Assembly (NCBI GenBank): GCA_035536915.1
Contig: DATLNE010000014.1
Span: forward strand, 1 to 64,000
Direction: 5' to 3'
From: Acidimicrobiales bacterium
GTDB taxonomy: Bacteria; Actinomycetota; Acidimicrobiia; Acidimicrobiales; JAHWLA01
Length of the DNA: 64,000 nucleotides
The notes beneath the pieces are model-generated. The model saw only the letters and a list, made by a program, of their open reading frames with translations, searched no databases and had not been told where the DNA came from. A program made the position numbers and the translations under genes. Each line of letters opens with the position of its first letter. Positions within the stretch are counted from its first letter, which is position 1. This document shows positions 49,298 through 56,301 of this stretch, piece after piece.

Positions 49298-49878
49298 TCA
49301 GCCCCGACTCTCTGCGATCCGACCCAGTTCGTCGGCGTTCAGATGGCGCATGCTGGCGGCGCGCATCTTCTCCCGCCAGATGGGGTCGTAGACGTCGAGC
49401 ATGGCCTGATACCTGCTGAGCATCAGCGAGTGGCTATTGCCCCCGTCCGCCGCCTTCACGTCGTCGACCAGGTCCCTCCAGCGGCCCGTCGCTTGCAGGT
49501 AATCGACGTAGCTGGCCATCTTGCCCTCCCGCGCATCGTTACCGTCGAAGCCCTGGAAGAACAGGACGTACTTGTGATCGGCCAGCAACGCGGCCCGCTC
49601 GGTCTCATCCAATTCGGCGATGCTCGCCTTCATCACTCGGAACATGTCGAGGATGTCGTAGACGAGGCGGCAGTCGTCATGCGGCAGCTCGGAGTAGGGC
49701 GAGAACACCTTCCCGTACTCGGCCGTGTAGCCCTGCGTGAGGACCTCCTGCATCGCCGGTGATAGTCGGTCTCGCTCTCGTCGAGGTGCGACAGGATCTG
49801 GTGCTGGAGCGCGAGCGTCTGCCGCTCGAAACGGGATAGCGAAGTCGGCGCGCTCAGGTCGTCGTAGTCCGTGCTCAT
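49298..49878 (-). pseudogene. YfbU-like gene with a frameshift
   Basis: From ATG 49878 one frame reads SLSRFERQTLALQHQILSHL. The next frame continues LSPAMQEVLTQGYTAEYGKV, FVMK-type helices, LFFQGFDGNDAREGKMASYV and YQAMLDVYDPIWREKMR. Together these match the YfbU family, a helical family of unknown function. The break lies near 49780-49800, and 581 bp of length implies one missing base. It may be a real pseudogene or an assembly error. It is upstream of the TIR gene on the same strand, 136 bp away. Confidence 0.6.
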
Positions 49879-50270
49879 CGCCTGCCTGTCCGGTGGCTGC
49901 TTGTGTTGTCGGGCGTCGAGATCTTACCGAGGCGCTTTCATTACCTTGTTCGAACGCTGTTCCCCTCCGCACTGAGGTTTCGGTGGCGAGTGCGCACGTT
50001 ACTGAGTCAACACCGGTCATCTGCGCACCGATGGGCGCCACTTCGGACACGTCTCGCACCAGCCGCCGCGGCCTATCCGGCGTTGCGAATGGAAGTCGCA
50101 GTGGTGCACTACGGCCAGCTCGGCCCTAACGAGGGACACGCGCTCGATCGTCGTCAGCCGAAAACAACCGAACGCCGTAGACCCCCAGTCGTGAGGCTCA
50201 TCACGCACGCGCACGAGAGTCGATGTCGACGACAGTTTCGATCGTCAGCGAGCCGCTGCGCGCCGCTCGT

Positions 50271-50290
50271 CGTTCGTATGGCTACGCTCC
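50271..50290 (+). repeat. 20-bp direct repeat, copy B
   Basis: CGTTCGTATGGCTACGCTCC matches 48159-48178 at 18 of 20 bases. The preceding 40 bp are also loosely similar (translated RRSYGYAP against RRSYGCAP). Confidence 0.45.
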
Positions 50291-50780
50291 CCTTGCCGAT
50301 GGCGCGCAGCAGATGGGAACGGATCGCCCGTTCGGGGCCGTGTTCCACTCGTTTCCAGCCCATTGGCTGGCTCGCCGGCCCCTGCTGTGTCCGACAGCGC
50401 CCCAACGCCCCCCAGACGGCCGTGAGCGTGTTGCAGTCGGGCGTACCCGTGCGTCCGTCGTAGACAAGCCGCAGCGCAGGGCGTCGAAGATGCACCGCAG
50501 CACCGCGTCCGGCTCGTCCCGTCAGGTCGTCCAGCCGGGCGATGGGGTCGTCCAGCACCACCGGCTCGTCGTCGTCCCGCGCCCCAACTGGTCGAGAAGT
50601 GCGCCGAGCATGGCCAGCTTCTTCTCGCGCTCGGCGGTCGGCTCCGACAGCCGCTCGGGCATGGCCCGGAATGATGCTGCCGTCCTGGTCGTCACGATCC
50701 TCGAGCTGGTGGACGAGCCGGAAGCCCCACATGATCGCCAGCGTCGGCGAAGAACATGCGTACGCTGAGGGCGTGCGAGG
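50290..50780 (-). pseudogene. Decayed gene remnant in several frames
   Basis: Coding-like segments appear in different frames: LAIMWGFRLVHQLEDRDDQD, then PERLSEPTAEREKKLAMLGA, then DDDEPVVLDDPIARLDDLTG and DAVLRCIFDALR. The pattern is that of one gene with several frameshifts. The family is not identified; a C-terminal part of a recombinase is only a guess. Confidence 0.35.
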
Positions 50781-50785
50781 CGACG

Positions 50786-51778
50786 ATGGCACGGAGTGAC
50801 TTGGTCAAGGCGCTGATGCGGAGCCATCAGCAAGGCGACGATCGCGCCTTCCACTCCGCCGCCGAGGCACTCATCGAGGACGAGCGACGGAAACGGCATG
50901 ATCTCCTCGCTAACGAATTGACGGCGATTCTCCAAGAACCGACGTCAGGCAAGCGGCCGCTGCACGTTTCCTCACTCAAGCCGTTGCCGAAGACCCGAGA
51001 CGACCTCCCCTTGTTGTCGATCTCGCAGCCGTCAGTCACGTTCCAGGATCTCGTGCTCCCGGCCGACGTGAGCTCCGTCTTGGAGTCCGTGGTCGACGAG
51101 TTTCGCCAACGGTCGATGCTGCGAGCGCACGGGGTTCGCCCTCGCTCAACGCTCCTCTTTGTCGGGCCGCCGGGATGCGGAAAATCTGTCAGCGGCGCCG
51201 CGATCGCCGGTGAACTCGGGCTGGCTATCGCCCGAATCCAGCTCGCCACCGTCGTATCGTCGTACCTCGGAGAGACGGCGCGGAACCTCGAACAGATCTT
51301 CACCTTTCTCAACAGCGGTTCGTGGGTGCTTCAGTTCGACGAGTTCGACATGCTCGGCCGCGAGCGATCAGACCGGTCGGACCACGGTGAACTTCGACGC
51401 GTCGTTGCTGCAATGTTGCAGATCATCGATGAAAACAATGCCGACTCTGTGTTTGTTGCCACTTCGAATCATCCGGGACTGCTCGATTCGGCCGTCTGGC
51501 GTCGCTTCGATGAGGTTGTGGAATTCCCGCTTCCAGACGAAGCAGCGCGCGCCGCACTAATTCGGCTAAAACTCCGAGGAGTGCGAGCAGACTTGAAGCC
51601 TACTGAAGAGGCCCGTCGAATGGAGGGGCTCAGCGCAGCCGACATCGAAAGCGTCTGTCTGAACGCTATTAGGCTGATGGTTCGCCGCTTCGACAAGGCG
51701 GTAACCGCCGAGCACATCGCGTACGGAATGGAACGGGAAGAGGCACGGAGACGAGCGATCAACAGCTCCCTGGGATGA
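50786..51778 (+). CDS. ietA: AAA+ ATPase, IetA-like
   Basis: A 330-residue AAA+ ATPase with a helical N-terminal part (1-75). Walker A is GPPGCGKS (127-134), Walker B VLQFDEFD (Asp185, Glu186), sensor 1 VFVATSNHP (Asn228) and an arginine finger AVWRRFD. The C-terminal lid has GLSAADIESVCLNAIR. The stop overlaps the subtilase start by ATGA. This ATPase plus S8-protease pairing is the IetAS arrangement, known as a plasmid stability module and later as an anti-phage candidate. GAGG precedes ATG 50786. Confidence 0.82.
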   Translation: MARSDLVKALMRSHQQGDDRAFHSAAEALIEDERRKRHDLLANELTAILQEPTSGKRPLHVSSLKPLPKTRDDLPLLSISQPSVTFQDLVLPADVSSVLESVVDEFRQRSMLRAHGVRPRSTLLFVGPPGCGKSVSGAAIAGELGLAIARIQLATVVSSYLGETARNLEQIFTFLNSGSWVLQFDEFDMLGRERSDRSDHGELRRVVAAMLQIIDENNADSVFVATSNHPGLLDSAVWRRFDEVVEFPLPDEAARAALIRLKLRGVRADLKPTEEARRMEGLSAADIESVCLNAIRLMVRRFDKAVTAEHIAYGMEREEARRRAINSSLG

Positions 51779-54249
51779 GCGATGGAGCCCAGGGGGGGCT
51801 CCATCTACTTCGGCTGAGGCGGACGCTTGAACCAGGCGGGCGTCGGCCGGGCCGCGGGTTCGGAGGCGGACGCCGCCATGAGGATCTCCCTCGCCACGGT
51901 GGTGAGCTTCAGCAACGTGCCCGGACTATCACCATGGGCCATCTCGCCCGGACCGCCGTTCTTGGCATCGACCCCCGTCTCGTGCTCGTGTTTGAACTCG
52001 GCGCGCCAGTCGAACCGGAGGACTTCCGACGGGCGGGACTACGCGTGCTCGACGCCTCGCACCGCCGTGTCGTCATCGCCTTCGCCGACGACCCGGAGCT
52101 CGCAGCGTTCAATGAGCGCCTGGACGCACTGCAGGGCGGGGCACCGGAGGGCCAGAAGTCGGAGCCGTACGCGGCGTTCTTCGACGCTATCGACAGCCTG
52201 CGGACTCTGGGACCGGATGACCGCGTCACGGAGCGGTTGGCGCAGGTCCTCGCATCCGGCTCAGCCGACGGGATGCTACGGCTGGACGTCGAGTGCTGGC
52301 ACCCCGACGACCGCGACCTCGCCGCGGATTGGCTCGCAGCGCTCTCCGATGCCGTTGATCAAGCCGGCGGGCGCGTGGCGGACCGCTACGTCCATGATGC
52401 AGCAGGGCTTCTGCTCGCACGCGTGTATGCGCCGGCCAAACGGGTACACGAGCTCGCCGAGCTTGACTTCGTAGCACGAATCGACGTACTTCCGACCCCC
52501 GCGCTCACCGTGCCGCAGCTTTTGGGAACGGACGATGCGCGACTCCCTCCGGTTGAGCCGCCCGCGGACGGGGCACCGATCGTCGGGGTGATCGACTCAG
52601 GCGTCCGTTCGGCTCACCCCCTCCTGGCTGGCGCGGTCGTGACCGCGGACGCACTCGGCACGGGCATCGCCGACGGCCAGGACGAACACGGGCACGGGAC
52701 GATGATCGCCGCACTGATTCTTCACGGTCGCGTGGACAGCGCCATCGCCCGCGGGCTGCCCCTTCGGCCGCTCGCGCAGATCGTCTCAGCTCGCGTGCTC
52801 AACTCCGAAAACCAATTCCCGGAGGAAGACCTGTGGGAACGGGACCTCGCGGACGCAGTTGAATGGTGTGTCGATCAGGGCGCTTCGGTAATCAACATCT
52901 CGCTCGGCGACAATCGGGCCGTCCTTTCCGAGGCACGTCAGATGAGCGCCGCCGCCGTCATCGACGCCCTGGCGCGTCGGCACGGGGTCACGATCGTGAT
53001 CTGCACCGGCAACATCGGACCGCTCGACTACATGGACGTGAGCGACGAAGGTGCCGCTGTTGCGTATCCCGCGCCGCTTCTGGACGCCGCCCACGCCCGG
53101 CTCATTGATCCCGCTCCCGCCATGCTCGCTCTCACCGTAGGCGGGATGACCCAGGCGGCCGCCGCGACCGGACTGAGCGGGCGCGAGACGGTCGTCCGAG
53201 TTCCCATGGGACGCCCGGGCTGGCCGTCCCCGTTCACGCGAGTGGGCCCGGGCGTTGGCGGCGCGGTAAAGCCTGAACTGGTCGAGCTGGCAGGAACGCT
53301 GGGGATCGAGTCCGGCCGGCTTGTGGACAATGACGCCGAGTTGAGTGTGATCAGCGCGGGAGCCGCCGTAGACCGGCTCCTTGCTTTCGATGTCGGTACG
53401 AGTTTCGCGGCGCCTCTCGCCACCCGCGTCGCCACGGCTGTCAAGGCCAGATTTCCGGACTTCTCGGCTAATCTGGTTCGCGCCCTGGTGTTGTCATCGG
53501 CTGAGCCACCTGCATTCGGGCAGGAATTGGAAGCCGAGCGCCCGTCAGACCGCGCCGAGGCGGTTCGTCGCCTCTTCGGATACGGGCGACCATCCATCGC
53601 GCGAGCTACTGAGTCGACCACCCACCGTGTCGTCCTCGTAGCCGAGGATCAGATCCCGATCGACGGAATCCACATCTACGAGATTCCTGTTCCCGAAGCG
53701 TTCTTCGCCGCGGGTGGGCAGAGAGGGCTGGACGTTGCGCTTGCATATAGCCCCCGGACGCGCGCGCACAGGCTCGATTACATGGCGAGCCGCATGGAGT
53801 TCCACCTGGTCCGTGGGATGCCTCTCGACGACGTCGCCCGAATATTCGCCCAGTTGGAGGACGAGGCAGATGACGGCGAGAATGCCGATACTGATGTCCA
53901 AGGCGAAGCAGGTGGGCAGGAGCTTGATGCCGAACCGGCTCAGCCCACGTCGCTCCGACAACTCGGCTCCCGCTACTGCGGGATGTCACCGTCGACCACT
54001 GTTCGGTCGCGCGGGGCCAACCAGCTCGGTCGAGTCGTGTTCAGCCAACGCCTGGACCGGGACCGCCACACCCCCATGCACCTTGTTGTTCGGAACCTGA
54101 ACCGGTGGGACGACTCCACGGCGACACAGCCCTACGCCCTGGCGCTGGCGCTTTGGCGGACCGAGTCGCACGGCGAACTCTACGCCGAGCTTGAGGCACG
54201 ACTTGAAACGGTCGTAGAGGTGCCCGTCGAAATCGAGCTTCGGCCTTGA
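51775..54249 (+). CDS. ietS: Subtilisin-like (S8) serine protease, IetS-like
   Basis: An 824-residue protease. Residues 1-260 are a regulatory N-domain without a signal peptide, so it acts in the cytosol. The S8 domain has Asp274 (VGVIDSGVRSAHPLL), His307 (DEHGHGTMIAAL), the oxyanion Asn413 (ICTGNIG) and Ser543 (DVGTSFAAP), all intact. The remainder to the C-terminus is a mixed region that may contact the ATPase or target. The start overlaps the ATPase gene by four bases. The protease is probably held in check by the ATPase and released on infection or loss of the element (inference). Confidence 0.85.
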   Translation: MSDGAQGGLHLLRLRRTLEPGGRRPGRGFGGGRRHEDLPRHGGELQQRARTITMGHLARTAVLGIDPRLVLVFELGAPVEPEDFRRAGLRVLDASHRRVVIAFADDPELAAFNERLDALQGGAPEGQKSEPYAAFFDAIDSLRTLGPDDRVTERLAQVLASGSADGMLRLDVECWHPDDRDLAADWLAALSDAVDQAGGRVADRYVHDAAGLLLARVYAPAKRVHELAELDFVARIDVLPTPALTVPQLLGTDDARLPPVEPPADGAPIVGVIDSGVRSAHPLLAGAVVTADALGTGIADGQDEHGHGTMIAALILHGRVDSAIARGLPLRPLAQIVSARVLNSENQFPEEDLWERDLADAVEWCVDQGASVINISLGDNRAVLSEARQMSAAAVIDALARRHGVTIVICTGNIGPLDYMDVSDEGAAVAYPAPLLDAAHARLIDPAPAMLALTVGGMTQAAAATGLSGRETVVRVPMGRPGWPSPFTRVGPGVGGAVKPELVELAGTLGIESGRLVDNDAELSVISAGAAVDRLLAFDVGTSFAAPLATRVATAVKARFPDFSANLVRALVLSSAEPPAFGQELEAERPSDRAEAVRRLFGYGRPSIARATESTTHRVVLVAEDQIPIDGIHIYEIPVPEAFFAAGGQRGLDVALAYSPRTRAHRLDYMASRMEFHLVRGMPLDDVARIFAQLEDEADDGENADTDVQGEAGGQELDAEPAQPTSLRQLGSRYCGMSPSTTVRSRGANQLGRVVFSQRLDRDRHTPMHLVVRNLNRWDDSTATQPYALALALWRTESHGELYAELEARLETVVEVPVEIELRP

Positions 54250-54633
54250 CGCCAACGCTGGCGGACAACCTCACGGATGCGCCTCTGGGAGCGCCGCGGC
54301 CGCTACCGCTGGCCCACCGCTCGCAGTCGTCCGAGTCGTTACGGTGCCGAGGTCTCTACGTGACCCTTGCCGGACGCTTGCGGCCGTGACCGAATCGGTG
54401 AGCGGCGGGCATCGAAGCCCACGGCGGTCGCTCTCACGGCCGCCGGGGTTTGCTGGCAACGAATGACCGCGGCGAGTTCCCATCAGTGTTCATCCCGCCG
54501 AGGGTTCGGACCCGTGCAGGCGCGAGAAAGCAGGCGAGAGAGCGGGCTCTTCATGCGCTTCATGTTTGCGTCTGAAGTCGGTCAGCGAAGGACGCAAGGG
54601 TTGTAGTCGGCACAGCGGCTGGGAACGCTCTGC
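54250..54633. other. Intergenic region downstream of the subtilase
   Basis: I see no gene in these 384 bp between the convergent subtilase and excisionase. Short ORFs are Arg/Ser-rich shadows. Confidence 0.5.
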
Positions 54634-54828
54634 CTAGCTCGCGCGGCTGCGGTTCCGGTCGAGCCAGGCGGCGATGTCGTCGGGGTCGAAGCGGATGAGG
54701 TGGCCCCACTTGATGAAGGGGATGCGGCGCTCGGCGATGAGGCGTCGGATGTGGCGCTCCTTGACGCCGAGGTGGGCGGCGAGCCCCGGCACGTCGAATA
54801 GCCGGGGCAGCGCCGCCTTGTCGATCAT
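54634..54828 (-). CDS. Excisionase/MerR-like helix-turn-helix protein
   Basis: A 64-residue protein of the excisionase type: LFDVPGLAAHLGVKERHIRR as the helix-turn-helix and RRIPFIKWGHLIRFDPDDIA as the wing, ending AWLDRNRS. It would direct integrase towards excision. It follows the integrase gene on the same strand by about 100 bp. I prefer ATG 54828; a GTG at 54906 would add 26 residues. Confidence 0.8.
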   Translation of the reverse strand: MIDKAALPRLFDVPGLAAHLGVKERHIRRLIAERRIPFIKWGHLIRFDPDDIAAWLDRNRSRAS

Positions 54829-54932
54829 CGGGACTCGGTCAGGCGACGGGCGGTTCTGGTCGTTGATGGCAGTCACGGGCAGCAACGTGCGCCGAGGGAC
54901 TGACACGACCCCTGACCGCTCGCCTGACAGCC

Positions 54933-56045
54933 CTACGCCACCTCGCTGACACCGCCGCCTCGGCGGGCCGTGTCAGTTGCGTTGAACGCCTTGTCGAACG
55001 CCGACGCGATCGCCTCGTCGAGTTCCGGGAACAGGTCGCCGTAGCGGTCGAGCGTGACCGTGATCGACGCATGGCCCATCCGCACCTGGATCGTCTTGGC
55101 GTGGGCACCCGCTCGGATGGCCAGCGCCACGCTCGTGTGGCGCAGGTCGTGGAATCGGCACTTCACGCGGGCGGCGGCCAGCGCGGGCTTGAAGTAGTGC
55201 GTGTGGAAGCTCGACGCGATCAGCGGGTTGCCCGCCTGGTTCACGAACACCAAGCCGTCCGCGCCCGGCGCCGAGAACCGGTCCATGTGCTCGGCCAACA
55301 TCCGCGCCGTGAACGGGGAGATGGCGATGGTCCGCACGCCCGCCTCCGACTTGGGTGGGTGCCAGACCCACTCACCGTTGTCCAGGCGGATCAACTGCTC
55401 GACCACCTCGACCTTGCACGCCTTTCAGGTCCACCCGTGACCGGCGCAGTCCCACCAGCTCGCTCCAGCGCATGCCGCTGTCGACGGCCAGGAAGATCAG
55501 CGCGCGATAACGGTCCGGCAGGCCGTCGGCCAGGTCGAACACCTGCGGCCAGTCGAGGATCGCCATGCGCCGCCTTGGGACGCTCGGCGGCTGGACGCCG
55601 GCGCACGGGTTCGACGCCAACCGCTTGTGCTTGACCGCAACCTCCAGCACGCGGTGCAGCGTCCGGTAGTGGCGGTGCACCGACGACGGCGCCAGGCCGC
55701 TGTCGATCTCGTCCAGCAGCCACTCCTCGATCTCCTCGGCCCGCAGGCGACCGAGGCGGTACGTCCCGAACTTCGGCAACACGTACCGGCCGAGGTCACG
55801 GCGATACGTCTGCTGCGTGGTGTCGGCCAACCGCCGCGCCAGCGACATGAAGCGCTCGCACCACTCCCCCAGCGTCATGTCGGCCGCACGGGGATCGATC
55901 CACGAGCCCCGCTCCAGCGCCACCTCTTCCTCGCGCACCCAGCGCTCGGCGTCGGCCTTCAGGGTGAACGACTTCGACCGCAATCGGCCGCTCGCGTCGC
56001 GGTACCGGCCCCGGTACTTGCCGTGGTGCTCTCGATGAACCCCAT
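54933..56045 (-). pseudogene. Tyrosine integrase with frameshifts
   Basis: The gene encodes a tyrosine recombinase: an arm-binding N-terminus (GRYRDASGRLRSKSF), core-binding helices, then the catalytic Arg (DSGMRWSELVGL), Lys (PKSEAGVRTIAI), HDLRHT, GHASI and Tyr (TVTLDRYGDLFP). It is broken twice: an extra base in the TTT run at 55423-55425, and a likely missing base near 56025 just after the start (MGFIE, then HHGKYRGRYRD). GGAGG precedes ATG 56045. It sits beside tRNA-Cys, as integrases do. Functional loss or assembly indels are both possible. Confidence 0.75.
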
Positions 56046-56061
56046 CTCCAACCTCCGGTCT

Positions 56062-56080
56062 TGGGGAGCGCTTGGGGAGC
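56062..56080. repeat. Arm-type direct repeat, right copy
   Basis: Identical to 47280-47298. It lies just upstream of the integrase start and 135 bp from the tRNA-Cys core, as expected for an integrase arm site. Confidence 0.6.
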
Positions 56081-56129
56081 GCTCGGCCTGAAAACCAGGG
56101 GGTTCGGGGGGTCGACGGCGGTCACTCCC

Positions 56130-56148
56130 GGTCTGTCACGGACAGACC
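56130..56148. terminator. 8-bp hairpin downstream of tRNA-Cys
   Basis: GGTCTGTC and GACAGACC flank an ACG loop. It lies 42 bp past the 3' end of the tRNA-Cys gene on its strand and could end that transcript; the T-run is weak. Confidence 0.4.
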
Positions 56149-56189
56149 GAAAACCGCCCCTGACCTGCCATTATGCACGCAGATCAGGT

Positions 56190-56264
56190 TGGAGGCGGCG
56201 ACCGGAATCGAACCGGTGTACAGGGCTTTGCAGGCCCTTGCCTAAGCCACTCGGCCACGCCGCC
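56190..56264 (-). tRNA. tRNA-Cys (GCA), CCA encoded; island target
   Basis: The 5' end is GGCGGCG at 56264, paired with CGCCGCC before TCCA at 56193-56190. The anticodon stem AGGGC/GCCCT encloses CTGCAAA with anticodon GCA. The discriminator is U, as usual for Cys. The T arm reads CCGGTTCGATTCCGG. The gene is intact although an island is integrated in it. Confidence 0.93.
56216..56233. other. Right attachment core (attR-like) inside tRNA-Cys
   Basis: The 18 bases are identical to 47210-47227 and overlap the anticodon loop and variable region of tRNA-Cys. Integration here keeps the tRNA intact. Confidence 0.7.
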
Positions 56265-56301
56265 AGGAGGTTGCAGTGTAGGTGGCGGCGACCGGCCGTG
56301 C

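Larger units (their letters stand above)
49879..50785. other. Intergenic region with decayed coding sequence
   Basis: No intact gene is visible. The right part has coding-like fragments (see 50290-50780) and the left part nothing recognisable. The probable promoter of the ATPase-protease operon lies at its right end: TACGCT at 50760-50765 resembles a -10 box. Confidence 0.45.
47210..56233. mobile_element. Genomic island integrated in tRNA-Cys, with defence genes
   Basis: A 9.0-kb element bounded by an 18-bp direct repeat (47210-47227 and 56216-56233, the second inside tRNA-Cys). Each end also carries a 19-bp direct repeat. A tyrosine integrase and an excisionase lie beside the tRNA, as in integrative elements. 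Cargo: a frameshifted RHH antitoxin, TIR protein, YfbU-like gene, AAA+ ATPase and subtilase. The genes look less GC-biased than their neighbours (impression, not computed). No replication, conjugation or virion genes are present. Confidence 0.75.

Noticed and set aside
50017-50214. 65-codon ORF with CDFH and CETC motifs
   Set aside because: It suggests a zinc-binding patch, but there is no start context, homologue memory or neighbour support.
51775-51935. Possible frameshift at the start of the subtilase
   Set aside because: The frame with RGFGGG and LQQ fits the expected N-terminal layout and overlaps the ATPase stop by ATGA, so no shift is needed.
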